In this document: positions 19,808-27,616 of the stretch, in pieces
Position numbering within the stretch: position 1 is the stretch's first letter
Layout of the letters: the number at the start of each line of letters is the position of its first letter
Notes under the pieces: model-generated
What the model was told of the DNA's origin: nothing
Database searches by the model: none
What the model saw: the letters and a program-made list of their open reading frames with translations, nothing else
Assembly (NCBI GenBank): GCA_902363455.1
Contig: CABJAC010000003.1
Span: 226,374 to 290,373, forward strand
Source: Caryophanales bacterium
GTDB taxonomy: Bacteria; Bacillota; Bacilli; Exiguobacteriales; Exiguobacteriaceae
Direction: 5' to 3'
Length of the DNA stretch: 64,000 nt
Program-made: the position numbers and the translations under genes

Positions 19808-19935
19808 ACTGCTCCCGGGTTAAGTCTTTTCCCCGACAATATGCCTTTGGGAAAAACTCACCCTCACCTCCCTTGTCTATTAGCTGGAAACGGTTCGTTT
19901 ATTTGCTGCTTCTATGTAATATCATCTCACAAATG

Positions 19936-19949
19936 CGAACGAATGTCCG
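19936..19949. promoter_or_regulatory. Possible LexA (DinR) box upstream of addB
   Basis: CGAACGAATGTCCG resembles the Bacillus SOS box CGAAC-N4-GTTCG, with one mismatch in the right half-site core. It lies between the divergent addB and haemoglobin genes. Tentative. Confidence 0.35.
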
Positions 19950-20088
19950 CTTTTAAAAGATATATTTTTTCATTGCTCTGTCTAGTTTAAATCATTTTCA
20001 AATTCACCTGTATGCCGTTGCAAAAAGCGGGTAAAGACTGAGATAATTGTTATCTTCATCAGATCCTTTCACGAAAAGAGGAACACGA

Positions 20089-20469
20089 ATGCTTTACGAA
20101 GAATTGGGTGGTCACGCCACCGTTGAACGGCTCGTCCAGTGCTTTTATGATCGTGTTTATGAGGACGATGTACTTCGTCCTTTGTTCCCGCCCGATCGTA
20201 CCCATGTCGAACACGCTCAAATTAAGTTTTTAACCCAGCTCACAGGTGGTCCAAAACAATACGACTCCTACGATCCACGCCTGAATCTTGCAATGATCCA
20301 TCGTCTATTACCGATTCAACATACGCATGCCCTACGTTGGATTGAGCTGATGACATTGACGATCAAAGAGACCGTTCCGGATCCGTATGCTCGTGATCGC
20401 CTGACTGAACGACTGCAAATCGGGGCAGCGAATGTCCTTCGAATTTGTGAAGCCCATCAAAGTGAATAA
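20089..20469 (+). CDS. Truncated haemoglobin, group II type
   Basis: This 126-residue protein begins LYEELGGHATVERLV, has FYDRVYEDDVLRPLFP and a haem-binding region AMIHRLLPIQHTHALRWIELM, the pattern of group II truncated globins (YjbI/GlbO). The HR and RW pairs fit the proximal histidine and the group II tryptophan. Such proteins bind oxygen or nitric oxide, or act as peroxide-reactive haem proteins in the cytoplasm. GAGG ends seven bases before the chosen ATG; a longer frame begins at 20047 without a ribosome site. The next gene follows after 59 bases. Confidence 0.87.
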   Translation: MLYEELGGHATVERLVQCFYDRVYEDDVLRPLFPPDRTHVEHAQIKFLTQLTGGPKQYDSYDPRLNLAMIHRLLPIQHTHALRWIELMTLTIKETVPDPYARDRLTERLQIGAANVLRICEAHQSE

Positions 20470-20528
20470 GGGATTTTTCTTTCTCATCCGTACGATTCAA
20501 TGTAAAATAAGGAATGGAGGCGATAACT

Positions 20529-20870
20529 ATGACTGAAGAACAAGATAATAAAAGCGAATTGGTGAAAAATGTGCTTGAGCAAGCGGAAGCTGCAAATGCA
20601 ACGGACGAGGCAGTCGAAGAAGAAAAATCCGACGAGCAAAAACGTCTGGAACACATTCGGGCACTCGTTACGCTTGAACGTGGATCTGATTATTACCGCG
20701 TCGTATTCTACGATGATCATAAACATTTGATTTTCAAAGAGTTGGATTATGATCGGGTAGAATTTGTTGGTCGTTTTTACAACGACAGTTTTGATCCTAC
20801 CAACCAACAGGAATTGGAAGAAATTTCTGAGAAGGCGCTTGCGACATCGATTCGAAAACGATTCTTATAA
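20529..20870 (+). CDS. Conserved hypothetical acidic protein
   Basis: I do not recognise this 113-residue protein. The first 45 residues are acidic and low in complexity (many E, D, A), and the remainder looks folded: GSDYYRVVFYDDHKHLIFKE then VEFVGRFYND. No signal peptide or membrane segment is present. TGGAGGCG lies eight bases before the ATG. It follows the haemoglobin gene by 59 bases and ends at a strong terminator, so the two may share a transcript. No function is proposed. Confidence 0.6.
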   Translation: MTEEQDNKSELVKNVLEQAEAANATDEAVEEEKSDEQKRLEHIRALVTLERGSDYYRVVFYDDHKHLIFKELDYDRVEFVGRFYNDSFDPTNQQELEEISEKALATSIRKRFL

Positions 20871-20891
20871 GATTTTTCCCAATTCTAACAG

Positions 20892-20936
20892 AAAAGCCGT
20901 GTTTTCCTCATGATTCATGGGGAAGGCACGGCTTTT
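20892..20936 (+). terminator. Terminator after the hypothetical gene
   Basis: AAAAGCCGTG (20892-20901) pairs with CACGGCTTTT (20927-20936), with an inner TTCC/GGAA pairing, and the stem ends in six T. It can also serve the convergent gene ending at 20963. Confidence 0.85.
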
Positions 20937-20962
20937 TTATGCACCAGTCTGGCAGTTCACGC

Positions 20963-21373
20963 TTATTTTGGTTCCGTTGAATTTCGTTTTTTCCGTCGGA
21001 TGACGTAAGCCAACACACCACCGGCAACAGCTAATCCAGTTGCCGCAAGTACAGGAAGCAGAACCTTTTTCGAAGTAATTGTTTTCTTGACTTGCTCTAA
21101 GCGGGATTCTGTCACTTCTTTTTGTGCAACTGATGCGCGACGGTTGATGGTCATGTGTTTTGCCGCATCCGTTACGACGATTCGCTTCGTCACCCAACGA
21201 CGGTTCCCGGCATCATCTACAATCAGCTGACGGGCGCGTTTGACGCCCTTGACACGTTTACCCGGAGTATTTTCCGGACGAACAATCCGTGAGCTAATAA
21301 AACGACGACCACCATTTACGCCAAATCCGGGTTGTAATTTTCTTCTGTTTAACCATTCATATGATTCATTCAT
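20963..21373 (-). CDS. Hypothetical basic protein with C-terminal membrane anchor
   Basis: I do not recognise this 136-residue protein. The first 100 residues are strongly basic (WLNRRKLQPGFGVNGGRRF and many KR pairs). One membrane helix near the C-terminus (VLLPVLAATGLAVAGGVLAYVI) is followed by RRKKR, so the basic N-terminal part could face the cytoplasm and bind nucleic acid or phospholipid. The start at 21373 is unusual: GGGAGG lies 26 bases upstream and a perfect hairpin occupies most of the spacer (see separate entry). A GTG at 21400 would overlap the ribosome site and is unlikely. Confidence 0.6.
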   Translation of the reverse strand: MNESYEWLNRRKLQPGFGVNGGRRFISSRIVRPENTPGKRVKGVKRARQLIVDDAGNRRWVTKRIVVTDAAKHMTINRRASVAQKEVTESRLEQVKKTITSKKVLLPVLAATGLAVAGGVLAYVIRRKKRNSTEPK

Positions 21374-21378
21374 TGTGC

Positions 21379-21405
21379 AGCGGTCTTTTGACCGCTTCAC
21401 CTCCC
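21379..21405 (-). promoter_or_regulatory. Hairpin inside the ribosome-site to start spacer
   Basis: On the minus strand GGGAGG (21405-21400) is followed by three bases, a hairpin AGCGGTC-AAAA-GACCGCT (21396-21379), five bases and ATG at 21373. If the hairpin folds, the effective spacer is eight bases, the optimal distance. This suggests structure-dependent translation initiation. Confidence 0.6.
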
Positions 21406-21477
21406 TTTAATTCTCTCTCTCATACGCTACTTTTGTATTCGTGATTTTTAATGAAGATTCCTGTTACAATGTTCCAC

Positions 21478-21963
21478 TTATTGTACTTTATTAAACGTCA
21501 TTGGCCGTTCTTCCTGAAATCTCCGTTGCATTTCATACGCTAATTCCAGTGTTTTGATCCGTTGTCGCTCAATGCTGTAAGCGGAAGCATCGGTCGAAAT
21601 CCGTTGTCCTGTCTGAAATTCGACTTGAACCGTATCCCCCTTTTTTTGAACAGTTTTCATCTGCTTAAAATTAATCCAGACACATTCTGCTTTTTCCTTA
21701 GCAGTGGTCGGGAAAAAAATCGTCTGGGCTTTCCAATCAATCAAAACCGGTGTTTTTCGATTCGGTCCTAAAATATGACGGGCTGCCTCAATCCGTCCCC
21801 GCATAGAGGAACCGAAATATAAACAGGATTCTTCAATCAACTTAATGGGATGACCTTCTAACACTACTTCCGATTGTTCTTGAATAAGTAAGGTTTGCGG
21901 TTCACCGTATGGTCCATACTTAGGTACTAAAGCTAACGTTTTTTCCGTGATTTTATGTGTCAT
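21478..21963 (-). CDS. comK: Competence transcription factor ComK
   Basis: The 161-residue protein matches ComK across its core: IKLIEESCLYFGSSMRGR, then PVLIDWKAQTIFFPTTA and CVWINFKQMK, which parallel IVDRSCRFFGSSYAGR, PIMVDPSNQIFLFPT and CGWISHVHVK of Bacillus subtilis ComK. It is shorter than the Bacillus protein (about 190 residues) at the C-terminus. ComK activates DNA-uptake genes by binding AT-rich boxes. GAGGAG precedes the ATG. I saw no clear pair of AAAA-N5-TTTT boxes in the promoter region, so autoactivation cannot be shown from sequence. The family is confident; a functional competence programme is inference. Confidence 0.85.
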   Translation of the reverse strand: MTHKITEKTLALVPKYGPYGEPQTLLIQEQSEVVLEGHPIKLIEESCLYFGSSMRGRIEAARHILGPNRKTPVLIDWKAQTIFFPTTAKEKAECVWINFKQMKTVQKKGDTVQVEFQTGQRISTDASAYSIERQRIKTLELAYEMQRRFQEERPMTFNKVQ

Positions 21964-22047
21964 CTTGATTGCTCCTCTCTTATATTAATTTGTTTATACC
22001 AAATTTAAATTCGCTTCGTTTACTTCCGTCGATTATTTCCCGAAATA

Positions 22048-22075
22048 AAAAACGAGATATCTCTATCCCGTTTTT
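22048..22075 (-). terminator. Terminator of the cssRS-like operon
   Basis: AAAAACG (22048-22054) pairs with CGTTTTT (22069-22075), with GATA/TATC inside and one mismatch. It lies just after the histidine kinase stop codon. Confidence 0.6.
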
Positions 22076-22082
22076 AAAGATC

Positions 22083-23456
22083 TTATTTTTTTTCAGACAA
22101 TTCTGCCTTTATATGGCGCGGAAAATTGAATTTCACACAAACTTTATCTTTTTCATTTCCCGCTGTTTGATTCTCAATCGTCACTTCCCCTTCGTGTCTT
22201 TCAACGATCCGTTTGACGATATATAAACCGAGACCAAACTTCCCTTCTTTTCCACGTGAAAATTGATGGAACAAAGGGGATGCAGACTCAAGCGGCGGAC
22301 CATCATTCCTGATTTCAACCGTTGCGGTTTCTTCTGTTCCGGAAAGATGGATTTCAATCGTCGTTTCGGCATAACGAATAGCATTGTCCAACACATTTTC
22401 AAGGGCAACACGCAATTGTTCACCGTCTCCGAGGACGATTCCCGCCTCTCCGGAAATTTTCCAGGTTAAGATTTTTGTTCCGATAAACCGTTTTTGGAGC
22501 AAATGAATCATTCGATCCAAATCTACATGATCCCATTTTGAACGATCAAGTTCAAAATAATCCAGTTTCGTTACATATAATAAGGCGGCTACTTTTTTCT
22601 CCAATCGTTCCGCCTCTTCTTCAATGACGGAGACGGAACCCGTCAAATCTCCATCCGGGTAAATACCGTCCGAAATTGACTGGGCATAACTGCGGATGAC
22701 CATGATCGGTGTTTTCAAATCATGAGAGATATTTTGCAGTAAAGACTTTTGCGCTTTATCCTGTTTTTCCAAGTCCATTCGCATCGCATCAACGGATCGC
22801 GCCAAGCGTCCGATTTCGTCTCCACGATCAAGCGGAAGCGGCGTATCCCATTTTTGTGCTGCAATTTTACCGACTGCCCGTTCAATTTCAATCAAGGGAT
22901 GCGTCAGTCGTCTCGCCAACCAAAACGCGATGAACAGTGTCAGAACACTCACGACGGCAACCACCCATCCAATCTTCGAAAACAACTGGGTGATCAGTTC
23001 TTGCCGATATGCATCCCAAACATAGGAAACGCGGTAATACGTCTCCCCCTTGATTTCCATCTTTAAGATGCTGTAGTAGACATCTTCCTTGTCGAGACGT
23101 GTCGTATATTTTTCCATCTCATCTTCTTGCGCAATGGCATCCCGATACATTTGATTCACCAATTGTTGTGGAGCACCGCCGTAATACAGTTTTCCGTTTT
23201 TGGATAACAACAACACATTAACAGAACGTGATTCCTGCTTCCGTCGGTCAAATTCAATCGGATTTTCTTGTAACATCTCGATGACAGAAGCATCTTCCGA
23301 AAAAAAGACTTCGCTGTTTTCAAGCGTCGCATAGACCTGCTCGTCGATGAAGTTGCCGATCGATGAACGCATGACGACTAATATGACTACCGAAAGCGTC
23401 GCAATGACAAGCAGGAACATCGCCCAGATTTGAAAACCCAGACTCCGATTTTTCAT
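22083..23456 (-). CDS. cssS: CssS-like sensor histidine kinase
   Basis: This 457-residue kinase has membrane helices near 9-28 and 165-183, an extracytoplasmic domain between, HAMP, then SLLQNISHDLKTPIMVIRSY (His about 245) and an HATPase domain with NVLDNAIRYAE and FGLGLYIVKRI. The N-terminal MKNRSLGFQIW, the LLQNISHDLKTP block and IEEEAERLEKKVAALLYVTKLDY are very close to Bacillus subtilis CssS, which senses misfolded secreted proteins and induces HtrA-type proteases. It overlaps the regulator gene by four bases. No htrA is in this window. Orthology is likely but not proven. Confidence 0.82.
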   Translation of the reverse strand: MKNRSLGFQIWAMFLLVIATLSVVILVVMRSSIGNFIDEQVYATLENSEVFFSEDASVIEMLQENPIEFDRRKQESRSVNVLLLSKNGKLYYGGAPQQLVNQMYRDAIAQEDEMEKYTTRLDKEDVYYSILKMEIKGETYYRVSYVWDAYRQELITQLFSKIGWVVAVVSVLTLFIAFWLARRLTHPLIEIERAVGKIAAQKWDTPLPLDRGDEIGRLARSVDAMRMDLEKQDKAQKSLLQNISHDLKTPIMVIRSYAQSISDGIYPDGDLTGSVSVIEEEAERLEKKVAALLYVTKLDYFELDRSKWDHVDLDRMIHLLQKRFIGTKILTWKISGEAGIVLGDGEQLRVALENVLDNAIRYAETTIEIHLSGTEETATVEIRNDGPPLESASPLFHQFSRGKEGKFGLGLYIVKRIVERHEGEVTIENQTAGNEKDKVCVKFNFPRHIKAELSEKK

Positions 23457-24115
23457 GCAGCCACCAGACGGTATCCGATCCCGTAAATCGTTTCGAGTTC
23501 AAGCTTTGATAGCTTTTTCCGTACACGCCGTACCAAGTCATCGACAACACGGTCTGACCCAAAATAATCGTCGCCCCATACACTTACTAAAATTTGTTCC
23601 CGTGACATCGGTGTTCCGATTTGTGTCGCAAACAAAATTAGTAAGTCATACTCTTTTGAGGTCAAATCAATCTCTTGACCGTTTTCTTCAATAATTCGTT
23701 TTTCCGGATAAATCGTGTAATCTCCGTACCGGATGAGACCGGTTTTGGGTGCTGCATAAGCACGAGCCAAAATTTTCTTTACACGAATGACTAGTTCGCG
23801 CGGTAAAAACGGTTTAGCGATGTAATCGTCTGATCCCATCTCAAGACCGATGATCTTATCAATATCTTCATCCCGGGCTGAGATGAAGATGACAGGTGTC
23901 GTCTCATCATGAGCTTTGATCCGTTTGATCAATTGAAAACCATCCAAGTCCGGCAACATGATATCGAGGATCCATAAATCAGGTTTATCGACGATCGCAG
24001 CTGCTGCCGCTTCTCCGGATGTAAACGATTTAACTTGCCAGCCTTCCTGTTCCAAATACTTGACCAAGACGCGGTTCAAGTTCACTTCATCGTCAACTAA
24101 ATAAATCGTATGCAT
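23453..24115 (-). CDS. cssR: CssR-like OmpR-family response regulator
   Basis: The 220-residue protein has a receiver domain (VDDEVN, phospho-acceptor in LWILDIMLPDLDG, KPFLPRELV lysine) followed by a winged-helix DNA-binding domain with SREQILVSVWGDDYFGSDRVVDDLVRRVRKKL. Four start codons overlap in series (GTG then three ATG); the last, at 24115, sits eight bases after AGGAG and is preferred. The kinase gene follows with a four-base overlap. Like CssR it would control extracytoplasmic quality-control genes in response to secretion stress. The presence of prsA and ecsAB elsewhere in this window is consistent, although no direct link can be shown. Confidence 0.82.
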   Translation of the reverse strand: MHTIYLVDDEVNLNRVLVKYLEQEGWQVKSFTSGEAAAAAIVDKPDLWILDIMLPDLDGFQLIKRIKAHDETTPVIFISARDEDIDKIIGLEMGSDDYIAKPFLPRELVIRVKKILARAYAAPKTGLIRYGDYTIYPEKRIIEENGQEIDLTSKEYDLLILFATQIGTPMSREQILVSVWGDDYFGSDRVVDDLVRRVRKKLSKLELETIYGIGYRLVAA

Positions 24116-24203
24116 CATCATCACTCCTGCTTAGGTTCTTTTTTTCAGTGTAACAAAGGATTTCCGCAGAATTATGGGAGAATTTAAAAATGTATAAAAA
24201 AAA

Positions 24204-24227
24204 CGCTCTTTTCTGAAGAAAAGAGCG
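24204..24227 (-). terminator. Terminator of the 51-residue peptide gene
   Basis: CGCTCTTTTC (24204-24213) pairs perfectly with GAAAAGAGCG (24218-24227) around a TGAA loop, followed on the minus strand by eight T. Its presence directly after the small gene supports that gene being transcribed as a unit. Confidence 0.9.
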
Positions 24228-24244
24228 GCGTACAGTCCAACTAA

Positions 24245-24400
24245 TTATTTTACAAGGCGCAACGACGGATATGTCGCGCGTTCTGCATGTGTTTTTGTAT
24301 TTGCCGATACATGACGACGTTCCGTTTTCACTACGTGTGTCAGGAACGTGGCACCGCCGCCTAGTAAAACGGTTACACCAGCCATTAAAATAATCTCCAT
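24245..24400 (-). CDS. 51-residue small membrane protein, Fur-flanked promoter
   Basis: A short open frame encodes 51 residues starting MEIILMAGVTVLLGGGATFL and ending YPSLRLVK. One hydrophobic helix covers about residues 3-21, followed by a hydrophilic, histidine- and arginine-containing tail of about 30 residues. GGGTGG lies eight bases before the ATG, a strong terminator follows the stop, and two Fur-box-like sequences flank a promoter upstream. These features together support a real, iron-responsive gene. I do not recognise the family. A role in iron handling or in an associated membrane complex is conjecture. Confidence 0.65.
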   Translation of the reverse strand: MEIILMAGVTVLLGGGATFLTHVVKTERRHVSANTKTHAERATYPSLRLVK

Positions 24401-24428
24401 TGTTTTCGCCACCCTTTTCTATCGCAAT

Positions 24429-24443
24429 TGATAATCAGTATCA
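24429..24443 (-). promoter_or_regulatory. Fur box 1
   Basis: TGATAATCAGTATCA matches the 7-1-7 Fur consensus TGATAAT-N-ATTATCA with one mismatch. It lies just downstream of the predicted transcription start of the 51-residue peptide gene, a position that would block transcription when iron is plentiful. Confidence 0.7.
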
Positions 24444-24454
24444 TCCTCAAGATG

Positions 24455-24483
24455 ACTATATCACGGCTGATAGAAAATGAGAA
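24455..24483 (-). promoter_or_regulatory. Predicted sigma-A promoter of the peptide gene
   Basis: On the minus strand TTCTCA (24483-24478) and TATAGT (24460-24455) are spaced by 17 bases. The -35 lies inside Fur box 2. Confidence 0.5.
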
Positions 24484-24492
24484 GCATTCTCA
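24478..24492 (-). promoter_or_regulatory. Fur box 2 (weaker)
   Basis: TGAGAAGCATTCTCA is a near-perfect inverted repeat with three mismatches to the 7-1-7 Fur consensus. It overlaps the predicted -35 of the peptide gene. Confidence 0.5.
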
Positions 24493-24497
24493 GATAA

Positions 24498-24932
24498 TTA
24501 ATCGGTTAAAAATTTTTGTTGTTCCACTTCATGTCGCTTACGAATAATTTCCCGCCATTGGAATTCTCCCTGTTCCAATCCGTTAATTAAGATCTCAGCC
24601 GTCCCGACATTCGTCGCAAGAGGCAAATCGTAGACGTCACACAGTCGGATTAGGGCGGATACATCCGGTTCGTGGGGCTGAGCGGTCAGCGGATCGCGCA
24701 AAAAAATCACGATGTCAATTTCCCCTCGTGCGACCATCGCACCGATTTCCTGATCTCCCCCAAGCGGTCCTGACTTACAACGGTGAACCGTCAACGCCGT
24801 CGCCTCCATGATTCGTTGTCCTGTCGTCCCTGTGGCGTACAATCTATTTTTACTGAAGTACGTTTCATATGCTCGCGTAAACATCATCATCTCGTCCTTT
24901 TTTTCATCATGTGCAATTAAAGCAATATTCAT
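24498..24932 (-). CDS. mgsA: Methylglyoxal synthase
   Basis: The 144-residue protein starts [15 protein letters not shown] and contains ATGTTGQ (phosphate loop), [14 protein letters not shown] and the catalytic region [20 protein letters not shown], all typical of MgsA. The enzyme converts dihydroxyacetone phosphate to methylglyoxal as a safety valve when phosphosugars accumulate. The glycerol operon 5 kb away produces the same substrate through GlpD, so the two may be physiologically linked, although they are separate transcripts. GGGAGG precedes the ATG. The length is normal (about 135-150). Confidence 0.93.
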   Translation of the reverse strand: MNIALIAHDEKKDEMMMFTRAYETYFSKNRLYATGTTGQRIMEATALTVHRCKSGPLGGDQEIGAMVARGEIDIVIFLRDPLTAQPHEPDVSALIRLCDVYDLPLATNVGTAEILINGLEQGEFQWREIIRKRHEVEQQKFLTD

Positions 24933-24966
24933 GTTACTCCCTCCTCCCTATGTATATGCACACAAA

Positions 24967-24992
24967 AAGAACTTCAGAAACCTGAAGTTCTT
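24967..24992 (-). terminator. Terminator of the acyl-CoA ligase gene
   Basis: AAGAACTTCAG (24967-24977) pairs perfectly with CTGAAGTTCTT (24982-24992) around a four-base loop, and a T run follows on the minus strand. Confidence 0.85.
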
Positions 24993-25007
24993 GGTTCTCT
25001 ATGTGAA

Positions 25008-26555
25008 TCATGAATTGGTCGGTTGTTTTTTCAAAACCGTCCGTAAAATTTTACCGGTCGTATTCCGCGGCAATTGATCGATGAATTCAATGCAAGTCGG
25101 ACATTTATACTTTGCAAGTGAAATGGCACAGAAGTCGAGGACTTCTGTTTCAGTCAACGGTTCACGCATGACTACAAATGCCTTCACCGCCTCCCCCATC
25201 TCTTCGTCCGGTACGCCGATGACGGCTGCTTCGACGACAGCAGGATGTTGGTACAGCACCTCTTCGACTTCACGCGGGTAAACATTGTATCCGCCGACGA
25301 TGATCATGTCTTTTTTACGGTCCACGATATAGAAATATCCGTCTTCATCACGTCGCGCTAAATCTCCTGTATACAACCAGCCATCTTTTAACGTCGCTTG
25401 TGTTTCTTCCGGCATCTTATAATACCCTGTCATGACGTTTGGTCCACGCACGATCAATTCGCCGACCTGACCAACCGGTACATCCTGACCCAATTCATCG
25501 ACGACCTTATTTTCGACATCGATGATTGACGGACCAATCGATCCCGGTTTTTGGATCCCGTTCAGTGGATTAAAACACGTCACCGGCGACGCTTCCGATA
25601 GTCCATATCCTTCAAGAATATGACAATTAAACGTCTGATCAAACGCTTGCAGTAACGGAACCGGTAAACTTGCGCCACCGGAAACAAATAACCGTGTCGT
25701 CGCAAAATGGTCGGCGTATGCCGGATGTGCTTTCACTGTTTGTAACAAGAAGTTGTACATCGTCGGTACACCGGCAAAAATCGTGACCCGTTCTTTTTTC
25801 GCCAGTTCAAAGGTCTCCTGTGGTGAAAAACGGGAGGCGATGACAATTGTTGCGCCATGTGCAAGCGACGCATTAACGACAACTGTCAAACAAAAGACGT
25901 GGAACATCGGTAGGACAGCGAGCGTCCGATCTTTTTCCGAGACATGCAAATATTCCCCGATGGAGCGCGCATTCGATGTCAGATTACGATGTGACAACAT
26001 CGCACCTTTTGGTTTTCCGGTCGTTCCACTCGTGTACAAAATAACTGCGGTTTCATCCAGTTCATACGTCACTTCCTGAATCGGATGTTCGATTTCAAGC
26101 CAACTTTCGAGTGTCGTAAAACGCACATTTCCCCGTTGCTCTTCCGGACCGTTCTGTCCGTTAAACGGCACGGATACGACAACCGCAAGATGTGGCAACT
26201 GCACCAAACGCTCTTTGGCCGCCTCGACAAGTGGTGCAATCCCTAAGATTCCCTTGACATCCCCGTTCATCAAGATATAGCCGAGTTCATCCGGTGTATA
26301 CGTTGGATTGATTGGTATTGCAACTGCTCCTTGTTTCATGACAGCGTAATAACCGATTAAAAATGCCGGACTATTTCCGAGTATTAAGGCAACATGATCC
26401 CCTTTACGTATCCCGTGCGACTCAAGCGCACCTGCGGCCCGGTGAAATTTTTCAACGAATTCACGATAGCTGACCGGCACATCTTCAAATACATACGCGA
26501 TGCTGTCCGGACGTTGCCGTGCCGTTTCTTCCACCGAATGAATCAATCCCATCAT
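25008..26555 (-). CDS. Long-chain fatty acid-CoA ligase (AMP-forming)
   Basis: This 515-residue member of the adenylate-forming superfamily carries the AMP-binding P-loop LYTSGTTGKPKGAMLSHRN, the YGLSEAS substrate motif, and the C-terminal hinge DRKKDMIIVGGYNVYPREVE with the catalytic lysine in PRNTTGKILR. It activates fatty acids to acyl-CoA for degradation or lipid synthesis. The ATG pair at 26555 has GGAGGGGG upstream; a longer frame to 26612 begins within the preceding terminator. A cre-like site (26652-26665) lies about 100 bases upstream, which would fit catabolite repression. Chain length preference cannot be told. Confidence 0.88.
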   Translation of the reverse strand: MMGLIHSVEETARQRPDSIAYVFEDVPVSYREFVEKFHRAAGALESHGIRKGDHVALILGNSPAFLIGYYAVMKQGAVAIPINPTYTPDELGYILMNGDVKGILGIAPLVEAAKERLVQLPHLAVVVSVPFNGQNGPEEQRGNVRFTTLESWLEIEHPIQEVTYELDETAVILYTSGTTGKPKGAMLSHRNLTSNARSIGEYLHVSEKDRTLAVLPMFHVFCLTVVVNASLAHGATIVIASRFSPQETFELAKKERVTIFAGVPTMYNFLLQTVKAHPAYADHFATTRLFVSGGASLPVPLLQAFDQTFNCHILEGYGLSEASPVTCFNPLNGIQKPGSIGPSIIDVENKVVDELGQDVPVGQVGELIVRGPNVMTGYYKMPEETQATLKDGWLYTGDLARRDEDGYFYIVDRKKDMIIVGGYNVYPREVEEVLYQHPAVVEAAVIGVPDEEMGEAVKAFVVMREPLTETEVLDFCAISLAKYKCPTCIEFIDQLPRNTTGKILRTVLKKQPTNS

Positions 26556-26606
26556 AACTTGTTTCCCCCTCCAAATGAATAGCGGTTCATTTTTAGCGTA
26601 AAAAAA

Positions 26607-26637
26607 ATCCATACATGACGTGTCCGCCTGTATGGAT
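26607..26637 (-). terminator. Terminator of the short-chain dehydrogenase gene
   Basis: ATCCATACA (26607-26615) pairs with TGTATGGAT (26629-26637), followed by a long T run on the minus strand. Confidence 0.8.
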
Positions 26638-26651
26638 AGTGTAGCATTTTA

Positions 26652-26665
26652 TGGAAACGTTTTCA
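26652..26665. promoter_or_regulatory. cre-like site (CcpA)
   Basis: TGGAAACGTTTTCA matches the cre consensus TGWAANCGNTNWCA with one mismatch. It lies between the short-chain dehydrogenase stop and the acyl-CoA ligase start. Because a terminator intervenes, it is uncertain which transcript it would affect. Confidence 0.4.
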
Positions 26666-26677
26666 CGTTCTTTCTTT

Positions 26678-27565
26678 TTAACCGTTGACAATGACACCGC
26701 CATTTAAGTGTAGGACTTGACCAGTCATATAACTGGAATCGTTACATGCTAAGAAGACATAAGCAGAAGCCATTTCGGCCGGTTGCCCCGGACGGTCCAT
26801 CGGTGTGTTTTTACCGAATGTTTTTACAGATTCGTCGGGGAACGTATCTGTAATCAAGGGTGTCCAAATCGGACCCGGTGCAACTGCATTGACACGAATC
26901 CCTTGTTTCGCAAGATTCATCGACAGACTACGTGTGAAGCTGACGATCGCCCCTTTCGTCGACGAATAATCAATCAGTAAAGAGTTTCCTTCGTATGCCG
27001 TCGAAGACGTTGTATTGATGATGGCTGATCCGAGTGTCAAATGAGGCAGAGCTGCCCGTGCCAAACGCATCATCCCGAAGATGTTCGTCTTGAATGTTTT
27101 TTCCATCGATTCGTCCGTGATGTCGAGCAACGACTCTTCGGGTTTTTGCATACTCGCATTGTTGACGACGATATCGAGACGTCCGAACCGGTCGATCGTT
27201 TTCTTGACAAGCTCTTCACAGTAAGCACCGTCTCCGATGTCTCCTTGCGAAAGTAATACTTCTCCGCCCAATTCTTCGAGACGGGCTTTTGTTTCTTCGG
27301 CGCCTTCTTTGTCGCCGTAAAACGCGATGACAATTTTAGCACCTTCTAATGTATAAGCAATCGAAATGGCCCGTCCAATTCCTGAATTCCCACCTGTCAC
27401 GATTGCGACTTTCCCTTTTAATTTTCCGGCAGCACGATAATCGTCCCGCTCATAATACGGCAACGGCTGTTGATCTTCCGTTTTCGGTAGTCCCTCGGAA
27501 ACTTTTTCAAAATTGATGAAGTCCTCTAGTGTACCCTCTAAAAAGTTATCTTTATTGTAGCCCAT
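26678..27565 (-). CDS. Short-chain dehydrogenase/reductase, general-stress (YdaD/YhxC) type
   Basis: The 295-residue SDR has the cofactor motif VTGGNSGIGRAIS, the NNA motif in VVNNAS, and the catalytic YSSTKGA (Tyr-x3-Lys) with an upstream serine in NTTSSTAYEG. An N-terminal extension of about 45 residues with QPLPYYERDDYRAAGKLKGKVA is typical of the stress-associated SDR group (Gsp39/YdaD, YhxC, YhdF). AGGGGGAG precedes the ATG at 27565; an earlier ATG at 27610 would lack a good site. Natural substrate is not known for these enzymes. Three SDR neighbours are absent, so it is a monocistronic gene. Confidence 0.85.
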   Translation of the reverse strand: MGYNKDNFLEGTLEDFINFEKVSEGLPKTEDQQPLPYYERDDYRAAGKLKGKVAIVTGGNSGIGRAISIAYTLEGAKIVIAFYGDKEGAEETKARLEELGGEVLLSQGDIGDGAYCEELVKKTIDRFGRLDIVVNNASMQKPEESLLDITDESMEKTFKTNIFGMMRLARAALPHLTLGSAIINTTSSTAYEGNSLLIDYSSTKGAIVSFTRSLSMNLAKQGIRVNAVAPGPIWTPLITDTFPDESVKTFGKNTPMDRPGQPAEMASAYVFLACNDSSYMTGQVLHLNGGVIVNG

Positions 27566-27616
27566 GAAAAAAGCTCCCCCTATGCAAGTTGATAGAGAGA
27601 GTTTTCCCAAAAAAGC

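Noticed and set aside
20363..20807. Two minus-strand frames of about 100 residues over the haemoglobin and hypothetical genes
   Set aside because: Both lie opposite better-supported plus-strand genes that have ribosome sites and a family match; no ribosome site on the minus strand.
21964..22047. ComK boxes (AAAA-N5-TTTT) in the comK promoter
   Set aside because: Only A/T-rich stretches were found, with no properly spaced pair, so autoregulation is not claimed.
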